NCBI RefSeq assembly: GCF_000292345.1
Contig: NZ_ALOU01000016.1
Location: 1 to 64,000 of the forward strand
Length of the DNA: 64,000 nt
Direction of reading: 5' to 3'
DNA from: Cupriavidus sp. BIS7
GTDB taxonomy: Bacteria > Pseudomonadota > Gammaproteobacteria > Burkholderiales > Burkholderiaceae
Shown here piece after piece: positions 7,361-16,912 of the stretch. The stretch's first letter is position 1; each line of letters opens with the position of its first letter. The notes under the pieces were generated by a model. That model did no database searches. It saw only the letters and a program-made list of their open reading frames with translations, and was not told the origin of the DNA. A program made the translations under genes and the position numbers.

Positions 7361-9109
7361 TTACTTGCCCCAGCTATCCTTGAGACCGACCGTGCGGTTG
7401 AACACGGGTTTGCCCGGCTGCGAATCGACATGGTCCGCCACGAAGTAGCCGTGACGCTCGAACTGGAAGCGGTCTTCCGGCTTGGCTTCGCGCAGGCCCG
7501 GCTCCAGATAGGCGGTGACCACCTTCTTCGAGTCCGGGTTCAGGGCGTCGAGGAAGTTCTTGCCGCCAGCGTCCGGATTCGGGTCGCTGAACAGGCGGTC
7601 GTACAGGCGGACTTCCGCTTCGTACGCGTGGGCCGCGCTGACCCAGTGGATGTTGCCCTTGACCTTTACGCTGTCCGCCCCGGGCGTACCGCTCCTGGTC
7701 TCCGGAAGGTAGTTCGCGTGCACGGCGATGACATTGCCGTCGGCATCCTTGTCGAAGCCCGTGCATTCGATCACGTAGCCGTAGCGCAGACGCACCTTGT
7801 TGCCCGGGAACAGGCGGAAGTAGCCCTTCGGCGGGGTCTCGTTGAAGTCCTCGCGCTCGATCCACAGCTCGCGCGACAGCGGGAACACGCGGCGGCCCAT
7901 CTCGGGCTGCTTCGGGTGCACCGGCGCCGAGCACTCCTCGCTCTGGCCTTCCGGATAGTTGTCCAGAATCAGCTTGAGCGGGTCCAGCACGCCCACGCTG
8001 CGTGGCGCGCGCGCGTCGAGATCGTCACGCACTGCGCCTTCCAGCGTGCTCATGTCGATCCAGCTATCGGACTTCGCCACCCCGATGCGGTCGCAGAACA
8101 ACTGGATCGACTCAGGCGTATAACCACGGCGGCGGATACCGACGATGGTCGGCATGCGCGGATCGTCCCATCCGTCTACGCGCTTTTCGTCGACGAGCTG
8201 CTTGAGCTTGCGCTTGCTCGTGATCGCGTAGGTCAGGTTCAGGCGCGCGAACTCGTACTGGTGCGGCAGCGGATTGGCGAAGACGCCGGCATCGCGCAGG
8301 TGTTCGAGCACCCAGTCATAGAGCGGGCGGTTGTTTTCGAACTCGAGCGTGCACAGCGAGTGCGTGATGTTCTCAATCGCGTCGGAGATGCAATGGGTGA
8401 AGTCGTACATCGGATAGATGCACCACTTGTCGCCGGTCCGGTGGTGATGGGCGTGGCGGATGCGGTAGAGCACCGGGTCGCGCATCACGATGTTCGGCGC
8501 GGCCATGTCGATCTTCGCGCGAAGTACGTGCTCGCCATCGGCATATTTGTCGTCGCGCATCTCGCGGAACAGCTTCAGGTTCTCCTCGACGGAGCGGTCG
8601 CGGAACGGCGACGGCTTGCCCGGCTCGGAGAAGTTGCCGCGCGTGGCGGCGATCTGTTCAGCGGTCTGGCTGTCCACATAGGCCGCGCCGCGCTCGATCA
8701 GCGTCTCGGCGAACTGGTAGAGCTGGTCGAAGTAGTCGCTTGCATAGTAAAGATGCGGCGTGCCGCCGGCCTTGTTGCTGTCCCAAGAGAAACCGAGCCA
8801 GTGCACGGCATCGATGATCGAGTCGACGTATTCGGTGTCTTCCTTGACCGGATTCGTGTCGTCGAAGCGCAGGTGGCATTGGCCGGCGTAATCGCGGGCC
8901 AGGCCGAAGTTCACGCAAATGCTCTTGGCATGGCCGATGTGCAGGTAGCCGTTCGGCTCCGGCGGGAAGCGCGTGATGACCGTCGGCAGCGGCTCGCCCT
9001 GCTTGTCCGCGCGGCTGGCGTAGGTGCCGGCGGCGAGGTCCTGGTCGATGATGCTCCGCAGGAAATTGGAGGCGGCGGGCGTGTCGTTGGGCTTGTTGTC
9101 TTGGCTCAT
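7361..9109 (-). CDS. glnS: Glutamine-tRNA ligase
   Basis: A 582-residue class I aminoacyl-tRNA synthetase that charges tRNA-Gln with glutamine. The HIGH motif is in [16 protein letters not shown], the KMSKS-like element is TSKRKLKQL, and the catalytic core shows [17 protein letters not shown] and [20 protein letters not shown]. The C-terminal beta-barrel anticodon-binding region follows. The ATG at 9109 (MSQDNKPN) is chosen; the longer frame to 9187 lacks family similarity. The length is slightly above that of E. coli GlnRS. The S4-domain gene follows immediately. Confidence 0.97.
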   Translation of the reverse strand: MSQDNKPNDTPAASNFLRSIIDQDLAAGTYASRADKQGEPLPTVITRFPPEPNGYLHIGHAKSICVNFGLARDYAGQCHLRFDDTNPVKEDTEYVDSIIDAVHWLGFSWDSNKAGGTPHLYYASDYFDQLYQFAETLIERGAAYVDSQTAEQIAATRGNFSEPGKPSPFRDRSVEENLKLFREMRDDKYADGEHVLRAKIDMAAPNIVMRDPVLYRIRHAHHHRTGDKWCIYPMYDFTHCISDAIENITHSLCTLEFENNRPLYDWVLEHLRDAGVFANPLPHQYEFARLNLTYAITSKRKLKQLVDEKRVDGWDDPRMPTIVGIRRRGYTPESIQLFCDRIGVAKSDSWIDMSTLEGAVRDDLDARAPRSVGVLDPLKLILDNYPEGQSEECSAPVHPKQPEMGRRVFPLSRELWIEREDFNETPPKGYFRLFPGNKVRLRYGYVIECTGFDKDADGNVIAVHANYLPETRSGTPGADSVKVKGNIHWVSAAHAYEAEVRLYDRLFSDPNPDAGGKNFLDALNPDSKKVVTAYLEPGLREAKPEDRFQFERHGYFVADHVDSQPGKPVFNRTVGLKDSWGK

Positions 9110-9434
9110 GGTGGCGCCGCAGCGCGTGCGGCTCGATAGCTTGGGCGGACGGCCCGGGTCTGGATTGACCCGGCCAGCGTTCGCCATGTTCCGTGGAATG
9201 GGGCGATTTTACCGTGCCTGAGGGGCAACTCGGCGCAGACACTTCTTTTTCGGATTCGTCTCACTGCGCGACTGGCCGAAGTGGTGCAGAATCCACGACG
9301 AGTCACGGTTGTCATAGTGTGGTTGAGTGCCTGGCGAGCGGCGTGATCGTCGCATAGTGGTCGCCATGGTGGTCGCCATGGTGGTCACCCATCGTCGCAC
9401 GGCCCGATGGGCCTTCGCTGCTGGAATACATGCC

Positions 9435-10889
9435 ATGAATCCCGCCTCTTTCGCCGCATCCGATCCCCAACCCGCCGCCGACGTCCTTGCCGCGCTCTGG
9501 CGCGAATCCGGAATGCCGGCTGAGGCACTTGCGCACGCGGCGCTGACCGGCGCCGATCCGGTGTTCCCGTCGAGCTTCGCGGTGGGCGCGGCCGCCCAGG
9601 CCAGCCTTGGCGCCTCGGCCCTGGCCGCGGCGGCGCTGTGGGCGCAGCGCACCGGACGCTGGCAGCAGGTCTCGGTCGACATGTGTCATGCGCTGGCCGA
9701 GTTTCGCAGCGAGCGCTACCTGCGCGTCAACGGCAGCGCGGCATCGGAACTGTGGGACAAAATCGCCGGCCTGTATCCGTGCGGCGACGGGCGCTGGGTC
9801 CGGCTGCATACGAACTTTCCGCATCACCGGGACGGCGTGCTGAAGATCCTGAACTGCGCGTATGACCGGGATGCGGTGCGGGCCGCGCTGGCGAAGTGGA
9901 GGGCCGAGGATTTCGAGGCCACCGCCTCGGATGCCGGAATGGTGGTTGCCGCCATGCGCACTCACGACGAATGGCTGGCGCACCCGCAGGCGCAGGCGCT
10001 GCGCGGGCTTCCGCCGGTCATCATCGAGAAGATCGGCGATGCGCCGCCGGCACCGCTGCCGGCGTTCGCCCCCCATGCCGAAATCAATGTCGACGCGCGG
10101 CCGCTGTCGGGCGTGCGCGTGCTGGACTTCACGCGCATCATTGCCGGCCCGGTTGCGGGGCGCACGCTGGCCGCCCATGGCGCAGACGTGCTGCTGGTCA
10201 CCGCGTCGCACCTGCCGTCGATTCCGCCGCTCGTCATCGATACCGGGCGTGGCAAACGTTCCTGCCAGCTGGACCTGCGCGATGCCGATGACAAGCGCGC
10301 GCTGCACAAGCTGCTGCACGGGGCAGATGTGGTGGTGCAGGGCTATCGCCCGAACGGGCTCGCCGGGCTTGGTGTCGGCGCGGAGGCCGCAGCGCGTGCG
10401 CGGCCCGGCATCGTCTATGTGTCTCTGTCGGCGTACGGCCACGTCGGACCGTGGGCCGGCAAACGCGGCTTCGACTCGCTCGTGCAGACAGCCACCGGTT
10501 TCAACGACGACGAGGCACGGGCAGCGGGCAGCGCGGAGCCAAAACCGCTGCCGGCACAGGTGCTTGACCATGCGGCGGGCTACCTGCTCGCGTTCGGCGC
10601 GATGGCGGCGCTGCATCGCCGGGCCGTGGAAGGCGGAAGCTGGCATGTGCGCGTGTCGCTGGCGCAGGTTGGGCAGTGGCTGCGAAGCCTGGGCCGCGTG
10701 GCCAATGGCTTCAGCGTTCCCGATCAACATATCGACGAGATTTCCGACCTGCTCGAGGTGCAGGAATCAGGATTCGGCGAGCTTACCGTTGTGCGTCACG
10801 CGGCAAAGCTTTCGGAAACCCCTGCGCACTGGGCCTTGCCGTCAGTCCCGCTGGGGACACACGCGCCCGAGTGGCTGCCGCGCCAATAG
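9435..10889 (+). CDS. CoA-transferase family III protein, two-lobed form
   Basis: A 484-residue relative of CaiB/BaiF CoA-transferases (formyl-CoA-transferase family). The canonical N-terminal Rossmann motif LSGVRVLDFTRIIAGPVAG does not come first but at about residue 224. The preceding segment (WVRLHTNFPHHRDGVLKIL, residues 121-139) resembles the C-terminal lobe of ordinary members. The family aspartate region GFDSLVQTATG is present near residue 355. Substrate unknown. Start ATG 9435; longer versions to 9327 would include three repeated MVV units that look non-coding. No operon partner: glnS is divergent and the next gene convergent. Confidence 0.82.
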   Translation: MNPASFAASDPQPAADVLAALWRESGMPAEALAHAALTGADPVFPSSFAVGAAAQASLGASALAAAALWAQRTGRWQQVSVDMCHALAEFRSERYLRVNGSAASELWDKIAGLYPCGDGRWVRLHTNFPHHRDGVLKILNCAYDRDAVRAALAKWRAEDFEATASDAGMVVAAMRTHDEWLAHPQAQALRGLPPVIIEKIGDAPPAPLPAFAPHAEINVDARPLSGVRVLDFTRIIAGPVAGRTLAAHGADVLLVTASHLPSIPPLVIDTGRGKRSCQLDLRDADDKRALHKLLHGADVVVQGYRPNGLAGLGVGAEAAARARPGIVYVSLSAYGHVGPWAGKRGFDSLVQTATGFNDDEARAAGSAEPKPLPAQVLDHAAGYLLAFGAMAALHRRAVEGGSWHVRVSLAQVGQWLRSLGRVANGFSVPDQHIDEISDLLEVQESGFGELTVVRHAAKLSETPAHWALPSVPLGTHAPEWLPRQ

Positions 10890-10896
10890 CGGCGAC

Positions 10897-10926
10897 CGAC
10901 GCTGGTTCAGAATGATTCCAGCGTCG
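10897..10926. terminator. Possible hairpin after CoA-transferase gene
   Basis: Perfect 9-bp inverted repeat CGACGCTGG / CCAGCGTCG with a 12-base loop, 8 bases past the stop codon. There is no T-run, so factor-independent termination is doubtful. Confidence 0.4.
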
Positions 10927-10955
10927 CAATGACGCTGGTTGTTCTGTCGGCGGGT

Positions 10956-11075
10956 CTTAGAGGCGCGATCAAAATGAAGCGAAGCGGTTCTGGCTAGGCG
11001 CGCGGCCGCAGACAGTACAAGTGGTACGGCAAGGCTGCGCAACGACGCCAGAATCTTTTTGATAGCGCCTCTTAG
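10956..11075. repeat. MITE-like element with terminal inverted repeats
   Basis: A 120-bp non-coding element. The ends 10956-10974 (CTTAGAGGCGCGATCAAAA) and 11057-11075 (TTTTGATAGCGCCTCTTAG) are inverted repeats matching at 17 of 19 positions. Inside, TTCTGGC and GCCAGAA form a second inverted pair, and near the centre GTACAAGTGGTAC is almost palindromic. Length, inverted ends and lack of coding capacity fit a miniature inverted-repeat or REP-like element. The right end contains the stop codon of the PPOX gene. Confidence 0.7.
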
Positions 11076-11689
11076 TACAGGTTGTTGCGCAAGCGTTCCG
11101 GCAACTCGCGATCATAGGTGGCTGCGTCGATCGCGTTCTGACTCAGCGTGGCCACGATGGTGCCGTTGCTGGGCAATGCATCACGCGATATCTGTGTATC
11201 GGCCGACCACAGGTGCGATCGCATCAGTGCGCGCGCGCACTGGAAGAATACTGACCGGATCGTGATCACTAGCACCGTGGTCGGGGCCTTGTCCTGAACC
11301 AGGCAGCGCGCGATCAGGGCAGGGTCCGTGGAGATTCTCGCGGTCCCGCTGATGCGCAGTGTTTCGTTGACGCCGGGTACCAGGAACAGCAGTCCGACGC
11401 GCGGGTCGGCGACGATGTTGCGCAGGCTGTCGATGCGGTTGTTGCCGCGCCGGTCCGGCAGCAGCAGCGTGCGGTCGTCGAGCACTTGCACGAAGCCGGG
11501 TGCATCGCCACGTGGCGAACAGTCTCCGCCCTTGTCACTGAGCGTCGATAACAGGCAGAACGGCGATGCTTCGACGAACGCGCGGTAGTGCGGGTGGAGG
11601 TAGTCCACTTCCTTGGCGAGCGATGCCCCCGACGGTTTCGCATACAGCGTTTCGAGATCGGCAAGCGTGGCGATGTCATGCATTGGCAT
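11072..11689 (-). CDS. PPOX-type FMN-dependent flavoprotein (MSMEG_1061-like)
   Basis: A 205-residue protein of the pyridoxamine 5'-phosphate oxidase-like split-barrel fold. Visible features are FCLLSTLSDKGGDCSPRGDAPGFV, followed by LLLPDRRGNNRIDSLRNI and VGLLFLVPGVNETLRISG, the FMN-binding pattern of the MSMEG_1061-like subgroup. The reaction is unknown. ATG 11689 is used (MPMHDIAT); an internal ATG at 11683 is possible. The gene begins 14 bases after phzF and is likely cotranscribed with it. Its TAA stop lies inside the terminal repeat of the adjacent element. Confidence 0.85.
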   Translation of the reverse strand: MPMHDIATLADLETLYAKPSGASLAKEVDYLHPHYRAFVEASPFCLLSTLSDKGGDCSPRGDAPGFVQVLDDRTLLLPDRRGNNRIDSLRNIVADPRVGLLFLVPGVNETLRISGTARISTDPALIARCLVQDKAPTTVLVITIRSVFFQCARALMRSHLWSADTQISRDALPSNGTIVATLSQNAIDAATYDRELPERLRNNLY

Positions 11690-11703
11690 GGCGAAATCCT
11701 TTG

Positions 11704-12564
11704 TCAGACGGTCACGGTGCCGCGGCCCAGTTCGATGACGCGGCCGCCCACGCGGATCGCGCCCTCGGTGGTGACGGTAAGGTCCAGGCGGCAACGGCGG
11801 TCGACGAACTCACCCTGGTCCACCTGATAGCTGGCGGGTAGCGAATGGCCGGTGGCCAGCAGCCATCCACCGAGATTGGCGCAGGCGGAGCCGGTGCCCG
11901 GGTCTTCCGCCACTCCGCCACCCTGTTTGGTGAAGAAATACCGCACTAGCACCTTGCCCGGCTGTTCCGGGTCGAATGCGAACACATACGCGGTCTTGCG
12001 GCCAAGGCTGCTTTGCGGCCAGCGATCAAGGCGGCTGCTGTCAGGCTGTGCGCGGCGCACGGCGTCCGGGGTCTTCAGGGGCACCAGCAACTGATCGGCG
12101 CCGGTATCGACCCACATCGGCGGTCCAGCCAGATCGTCTTGTGTCAGACCCAGCAGCGATGCCATTTCGGCGTCCGGCAGGCCCGCCGCAGCAGTTTTCG
12201 GTGCGCCCGAGTGCGGCGCGGTCAGCGTCCAGCGATCGCCTGCGGCGACCACGGGCACCACGCCAGCCTTGAATTCCAGGGAAAGGGAATCGCCGGTATT
12301 CGCCAGTTCGCGCACGACATGCGCGGTGCCCAAGGTCGGATGGCCGGCAAAACGCATCTCATAGCCGGGCGTGAAGATGCGCACGGCGGCAGTGGCGTTG
12401 TCGGACGGGAAGACGAACGTCGTCTCAGACAGATTGAACTGCAGCGCCAGCGCCTGCATGGCTGTGTCATCGAGTCCACGCGCATCCTCGAACACGCATA
12501 GCGGGTTGCCGCCGAAGGTGGACTCGGCAAAGACGTTGACGATTCGGAATGCGTAGGTGGCCAT
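11704..12564 (-). CDS. PhzF-family isomerase/epimerase
   Basis: A 286-residue protein of the PhzF/diaminopimelate-epimerase-like fold. Conserved pieces: VNVFAESTFGGNPLCVF at the N-terminus, NLSETTFVFPS with the catalytic glutamate, MRFAGHPTLGTAHV, and the C-terminal half-domain VAEDPGTGSACANLGGWLL. It is one of many non-phenazine PhzF-like proteins; no other phenazine gene is present, so the substrate is unknown. It heads a two-gene unit with the PPOX flavoprotein and is divergent from gltS across 234 bases. Confidence 0.9.
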   Translation of the reverse strand: MATYAFRIVNVFAESTFGGNPLCVFEDARGLDDTAMQALALQFNLSETTFVFPSDNATAAVRIFTPGYEMRFAGHPTLGTAHVVRELANTGDSLSLEFKAGVVPVVAAGDRWTLTAPHSGAPKTAAAGLPDAEMASLLGLTQDDLAGPPMWVDTGADQLLVPLKTPDAVRRAQPDSSRLDRWPQSSLGRKTAYVFAFDPEQPGKVLVRYFFTKQGGGVAEDPGTGSACANLGGWLLATGHSLPASYQVDQGEFVDRRCRLDLTVTTEGAIRVGGRVIELGRGTVTV

Positions 12565-12798
12565 GGGGCAATTTGGGGAGAACGCGATTCGGCAAGTCTA
12601 CGGGAGCCGCTACATGACGCCATGCACAGTTTTGCATGAGTACAACTGAACAGTTACAGATCAATCAATATTCAGCCGCAGCGCGCCAGGATACATCGCG
12701 CCGATGCCGGGTTTGGGCATATTTAGGCGAATCGCGATTGGCGCAAACGATTTCCGCGCCAACAATGGGTTCCCTTTAGCCCAATCGCCAAATCTCCC

Positions 12799-13998
12799 AT
12801 GCTGGAACTCAATACCTTTGAAACGCTCGTGGCGGCATCTCTGGTGCTGCTGGTCGGGCGCAAGCTTGTTGCGGTCACCGCGCCTTTACGCACTTTCAAT
12901 ATTCCCGAGCCGGTCGCGGGCGGGTTGATCGTCGCACTGTGCCTGGCGCTGGCCCGCTTTGTTGCCGATGTGCAGGTCAAGTTCGATACCAGCACGCAAG
13001 CGCCGCTGATGCTCGCGTTCTTTGCCTCGCTGGGGCTCAGTGCCAACCTTGCCAGCCTCAAGCAGGGTGGCAAATCGATCGGCGTGTTCCTGGTAGTGGT
13101 TGCCGGCCTGCTGGTGCTGCAGAACGGCATCGGCGTGGGGCTGGCTAGCGCAATGGGCCTCAATCCGGCAGTAGGCCTGCTTGCGGGTTCAATCTCGCTG
13201 TCGGGCGGCCACGGCACCAGCGCTGCCTGGGGCCAGACTTTTACCGAGCAGTTCGGCATGTCCTATGCCACGGAACTCGGTGTTGCGTGCGCCACGTTCG
13301 GGCTTGTGCTCGGCGGCCTGATCGGCGGGCCCGTGGCGCGCTATCTGTTGCGCAACGTGTCCAGGCCGGCGGCCGAATCGGCGGCCAATGCTGATCCGCT
13401 CAACTTCGAGAATCCGCAGGCCGTGCGTCTGATCACAGCCTCCGCGCTGATCGAAACGCTTGCGCTGATCCTTGTGTGCCTGACCGCCGGCCATGCGCTG
13501 GCAGCGGCGTTCAAGGGTAGCTGGCTTGAGTTGCCAACGTTCGTCTGGGTGCTGTTCGTCGGCGTCCTGTTGCGCAACGGGCTTGCCTTGCTCGGCTGGT
13601 ACAAGGTGTTCGACCGTGCGCTGTCGGTGCTTGGCAATGTGAGCCTGTCGATGTTCCTGGCCATGGCGCTGATGAGCCTGCGCCTGTGGGAGCTTGCTGC
13701 GCTGGCCCTGCCGATGCTTCTGATCCTGGCCGCGCAGACCGCGGCGATGGCTGGCTACGCAGTGTTCGTCACCTTCCGCGTGATGGGGCGCACCTACGAC
13801 GCCGCAGTGCTGGCGGCGGGCCATTGCGGTTTCGGCCTTGGTGCCACGCCAACGGCCATTGCGAACATGCAGGCCATTACGGACCGCTTCGGGCCGTCGC
13901 ACCTTGCGTTCCTGATCGTGCCCATGGTTGGTGCATTCTTTATCGATATCGTCAACGCGGTGGTGATCAAGCTGTTCCTGAGCTTGCCCGTGTACTAA
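12799..13998 (+). CDS. gltS: Sodium/glutamate symporter GltS
   Basis: A 399-residue inner-membrane carrier with about ten hydrophobic helices in two inverted halves. Family motifs include FNIPEPVAGGLIVAL near residue 34, GSISLSGGHGTSAAWG in the first half, and the matching GHCGFGLGATPTAIANM in the second half; these glycine-rich loops are the re-entrant loops of GltS carriers. It imports glutamate with sodium. It is divergent from phzF and convergent with a gamma-glutamyltransferase that could release glutamate from gamma-glutamyl compounds, a plausible functional pairing. Confidence 0.92.
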   Translation: MLELNTFETLVAASLVLLVGRKLVAVTAPLRTFNIPEPVAGGLIVALCLALARFVADVQVKFDTSTQAPLMLAFFASLGLSANLASLKQGGKSIGVFLVVVAGLLVLQNGIGVGLASAMGLNPAVGLLAGSISLSGGHGTSAAWGQTFTEQFGMSYATELGVACATFGLVLGGLIGGPVARYLLRNVSRPAAESAANADPLNFENPQAVRLITASALIETLALILVCLTAGHALAAAFKGSWLELPTFVWVLFVGVLLRNGLALLGWYKVFDRALSVLGNVSLSMFLAMALMSLRLWELAALALPMLLILAAQTAAMAGYAVFVTFRVMGRTYDAAVLAAGHCGFGLGATPTAIANMQAITDRFGPSHLAFLIVPMVGAFFIDIVNAVVIKLFLSLPVY

Positions 13999-14008
13999 GC
14001 GCTGACAG

Positions 14009-14040
14009 AAAAAAGGCGCCGTGGGTTACCCCAGGGCGCC
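14009..14040 (-). terminator. Terminator of the gamma-glutamyltransferase gene
   Basis: Stem GGCGCC (14015-14020) with GGCGCC (14035-14040), extended by TGGG/CCCA around a TTAC loop. Six A residues at 14009-14014 give the U-run on the minus strand. Confidence 0.85.
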
Positions 14041-14090
14041 TAGCAGGACTTCTACTGCGAACTACGTACTACGGTACTGCAAAACCTGCA

Positions 14091-15716
14091 TCAGAAGCCC
14101 ACGGCCTGGCCGTCGCGACGGCTGTCGCTGGCGGCCACGTAGCCTTGCTCGGCATCGTCGGACAGGCGCCAGATAAACTGGCCCGAGCCGAAATCCATAT
14201 ACGGGTCTTCCACGGACTTGAGCTTGTGGCCACGCTCCTTGAGGCCGGCCACCGTGTTCGCATCCATGGTGCCTTCAACGTCCAGCGTGAAGTCCCGGTT
14301 GACCTTCCATCGCGGTGCGCAGCATGCGGCTTGCGGCTGCTGGTTGTAGTCGAGCATGCGCACCACGGTCTGCAGGTGGCCCTGCGGCTGCATGTCGCCA
14401 CCCATGACGCCAAAGCTCATCACCGGCTGCCCCTGCTTCGTCAGGAAGGCAGGGATGATCGTGTGGAACGGGCGCTTGCCGCCTTCCACCACGTTGGCGG
14501 ACTTCGGGTCCATCGAGAAGCCCACGCCACGGTTCTGCAGGCTGATGCCGGTGCCCGGCACCACCACACCCGAGCCGAAGCCCATGTAGTTCGACTGGAT
14601 GAACGAGATCATCATGCCGTTCTCGTCAGCGGCTGTCAGGTAGATCGTGCCGCCCGTGCGCGGCATGCCGAAGTTGAAGTGCGTGGCGCGCTGCATGTCA
14701 ATCAGCTTCGCGCGGGACTTCAGATAGGCGTCGTCCAGCATCTGCTCGGGCGTGACTTCCATGCTGCGCGGATCGGCCACGTAGCGATACAGATCGGCAA
14801 ACGCGAGCTTCATCGCCTCGATCTGCAGGTGCTGCGAATCGACCGAATCCACCGGCAGCGCGCCCACGTCGAACTGGTCCAGGATGCCCAGCGCCATCAA
14901 TGCCGCAATGCCCTGGCCGTTCGGCGGGATCTCGTGCACTTCGTAGCCACGGTATGACTTGCTGATCGGCGTTACCCATTCAGGGCGATAGTTGCGCAGG
15001 TCGTCGATCGTCATCGCGCCGCCGCAAGCCTTGCTGAACGCGGCGATCTTCTCGCCGATCTCGCCTTCATAGTACGCGCGGCCCCCGGTGGCGCCGATCT
15101 TGCGCAGCGTGTCTGCAGCGTCCTTGAACACGAACTTCTCGCCAACGTGCGGCGCGCGGCCGTTCGGCATGAACGTCTCCGCAAAACCCGGCTGGCTCTT
15201 GAGGTCCGGCACCGCTGCTGCCCACTTGTGCGCAACCACCGGCGGCACCGCGTAGCCGCGCTCTGCAATCTCGATCGCGGGCTCCATCAGGTCTTCGAAC
15301 GGCAGCTTGCCGAAGCGCTCATGCAGCGCGGCCCAGCCGGCGACGACACCGGGCACCGTCACCGAATCCCAGCCACGGATCGGACGATTCGCAATGCCGT
15401 TGCCATCGACGCCGTACTTGTTCTTGAAGTAATCGGGGTTCCATGCAGCCGGTGCGACGCCCGACGAGTTCAGGCCATGCAATTCCTTGCCGTCCCACAG
15501 GATCGCGAATGCATCGCTGCCCAGGCCGCACGAAACGGGCTCCACCAGCGTGATGGCTGCTGCGGCGGCGATTGCAGCGTCTACCGCGTTGCCGCCCTTG
15601 AGCAGCATGCGCAGCCCGGCCTGCGCCGCCAGCGGGTGCGAGGTCGACACAACGTTGCGCGCAAACAGCGGGATGCGCACTGTGGGGTAGGGGTTGGTCC
15701 AGTTGAAGTTCTGCAT
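14091..15716 (-). CDS. Gamma-glutamyltransferase family protein
   Basis: A 541-residue N-terminal nucleophile hydrolase. The proposed autoprocessing site is PRTGGTIYLTAADENG near residue 355, with the threonine after the GG pair as nucleophile. Other motifs are GGNAVDAAIAAAAAITLVEP, the oxyanion-type SNYMGFGSGVVVPGTGISLQNRG (positions from about residue 381) and VMSFGVMGGDMQPQGHLQ. No signal peptide is visible, unlike periplasmic Ggt, so the cytoplasmic YwrD-like branch is likely; it may cleave gamma-glutamyl peptides or a dicarboxylate analogue. A repeat region and a Bug-type binding protein gene follow upstream on the same strand. Confidence 0.88.
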   Translation of the reverse strand: MQNFNWTNPYPTVRIPLFARNVVSTSHPLAAQAGLRMLLKGGNAVDAAIAAAAAITLVEPVSCGLGSDAFAILWDGKELHGLNSSGVAPAAWNPDYFKNKYGVDGNGIANRPIRGWDSVTVPGVVAGWAALHERFGKLPFEDLMEPAIEIAERGYAVPPVVAHKWAAAVPDLKSQPGFAETFMPNGRAPHVGEKFVFKDAADTLRKIGATGGRAYYEGEIGEKIAAFSKACGGAMTIDDLRNYRPEWVTPISKSYRGYEVHEIPPNGQGIAALMALGILDQFDVGALPVDSVDSQHLQIEAMKLAFADLYRYVADPRSMEVTPEQMLDDAYLKSRAKLIDMQRATHFNFGMPRTGGTIYLTAADENGMMISFIQSNYMGFGSGVVVPGTGISLQNRGVGFSMDPKSANVVEGGKRPFHTIIPAFLTKQGQPVMSFGVMGGDMQPQGHLQTVVRMLDYNQQPQAACCAPRWKVNRDFTLDVEGTMDANTVAGLKERGHKLKSVEDPYMDFGSGQFIWRLSDDAEQGYVAASDSRRDGQAVGF

Positions 15717-15744
15717 GGTCGGTCTCTCGCTATGCCAAATGTTT

Positions 15745-15876
15745 TCTCCCCTCTCCCACGAGTGGGAGAGGGGCGGGGGAGAGGGCTTTGAGGTTCAAAT
15801 TGCGACAAGTCGAAGTTTGATCCGCTGAACCCTCTCCCCCAACCCCTCTCCCGCCATGCGGGAGAGGGGAGTAAAA
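15745..15876. repeat. CCCTCTCCC-type intergenic repeat pair
   Basis: Two hairpins in opposite orientation. The left is CTCTCCCAC-GA-GTGGGAGAG and the right is CCCTCTCCCGC-CAT-GCGGGAGAGGG, separated by about 80 bases. GGGGAGAGGGCTTTGAGG on the left and CCCTCTCCCCCAACCCC on the right are also complementary. This is a class of dispersed intergenic repeat common in GC-rich proteobacteria; a related copy lies at 52105-52137. Confidence 0.75.
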
Positions 15877-15891
15877 ATAGAGATCAAAAAT

Positions 15892-16869
15892 TCATTCCAC
15901 CTGGATCTTTCGATCCTTGATCAGCTTGCCCCAGCGGGCGCTGTCGTGCTTCACCATTGCGGCAAACTGCGCTGGCGTTCCGCCGACCGGTTCCGCGCCA
16001 AGCTTGGCCAGGCGGTCCTTGACGTCCTGCGACTGAATGGCCTTGTTGAATTCGGCGTTCAGGCGATTGACGATATCGGCCGGCAGGCCCTTGGGCCCGT
16101 AGATGCCGAACCACGTATCCGATTCGAAGCCAGGCAGGCCCGATTCGCTGACGGTCGGCAGGTCCGGGGCCAGCGGCGAGCGCTTCAGGCTTGTCACTGC
16201 CAGGCCCTTCAGTTTGCCGTCCTTCACGTGCGGCATGCCGGACACGATGCTGTCGAACAGGATCTGCACCTTGTTGGAGATGAGATCAGGCACGGCCAGC
16301 GCAGTGCCCCGGTAAGGGATGTGCGTGATGAACACGCCTGCCTGGGCCTTGAATGCTTCGGCGGTCAGGTGCACCACGGTGCCGTTGCCGCTCGACGCGT
16401 AGTTCAGTTCGCCCGGATGCTTCTTCGCATAGTCGATCAGTTCCTTGACGTTCTTCACCGGCAGCGAGTTCGGCACCACCAGCACATTGGTGGCCGTGGC
16501 AACCTGGCCGATCGGCGTGAAGTCCGTTTCGGTGTTGTACGGCAGGTGCGTGTTGATGAACGGGCCGATCGAGTGCGTGCTGGTCGTTGCGATCAGCAGC
16601 GTGTAGCCGTCAGCGGGCGCCTTGGCGGCCATGTCGGAGCCAATTGCACCGCCGGCGCCGGGGCGGTTGTCCACCACGATCTGCTGGCCCAGGCTGGCCC
16701 CCACCTTCTGGGCGATGGCGCGCGCCAGCAAATCGGTGGCGCCGCTGGCCGGGAATGGCACGATCAGCCGGATCGGCTTGTTGGGATAGGTGTCGGCGCG
16801 CGACGGGGCGGCGGCGACGGTCAGGCTAGTGGCAAGGCCGATGCCGATCAGGCGAAGCCAGCTTTTCAT
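15892..16869 (-). CDS. Bug/TctC-type tripartite tricarboxylate transporter substrate-binding protein
   Basis: A 325-residue periplasmic solute-binding protein. A signal peptide ends near PSRADTYPNKP, followed by the family opening PIRLIVPFPASGATDLLARAIAQKVG and VVDNRPGAGGAIGSD. HIPYRGTALAVPDLISNKVQILFD is the Bug ligand loop region. These proteins capture carboxylates. It may serve the gamma-glutamyltransferase pathway upstream on the same strand, or it may be paired with the TctAB permease at 18-20 kb; no permease is adjacent. It is divergent from a LysR regulator 149 bases away, which probably controls it. Confidence 0.92.
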   Translation of the reverse strand: MKSWLRLIGIGLATSLTVAAAPSRADTYPNKPIRLIVPFPASGATDLLARAIAQKVGASLGQQIVVDNRPGAGGAIGSDMAAKAPADGYTLLIATTSTHSIGPFINTHLPYNTETDFTPIGQVATATNVLVVPNSLPVKNVKELIDYAKKHPGELNYASSGNGTVVHLTAEAFKAQAGVFITHIPYRGTALAVPDLISNKVQILFDSIVSGMPHVKDGKLKGLAVTSLKRSPLAPDLPTVSESGLPGFESDTWFGIYGPKGLPADIVNRLNAEFNKAIQSQDVKDRLAKLGAEPVGGTPAQFAAMVKHDSARWGKLIKDRKIQVE

Positions 16870-16912
16870 GTCTCTTCTCCGGTGCGGGGTGCAACGCTTT
16901 TTCTTCCTGGCA

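Noticed and set aside
7430-9139. 569-codon plus-strand frame opposite glnS
   Set aside because: Same reason: shadow of the glnS frame with no motif.
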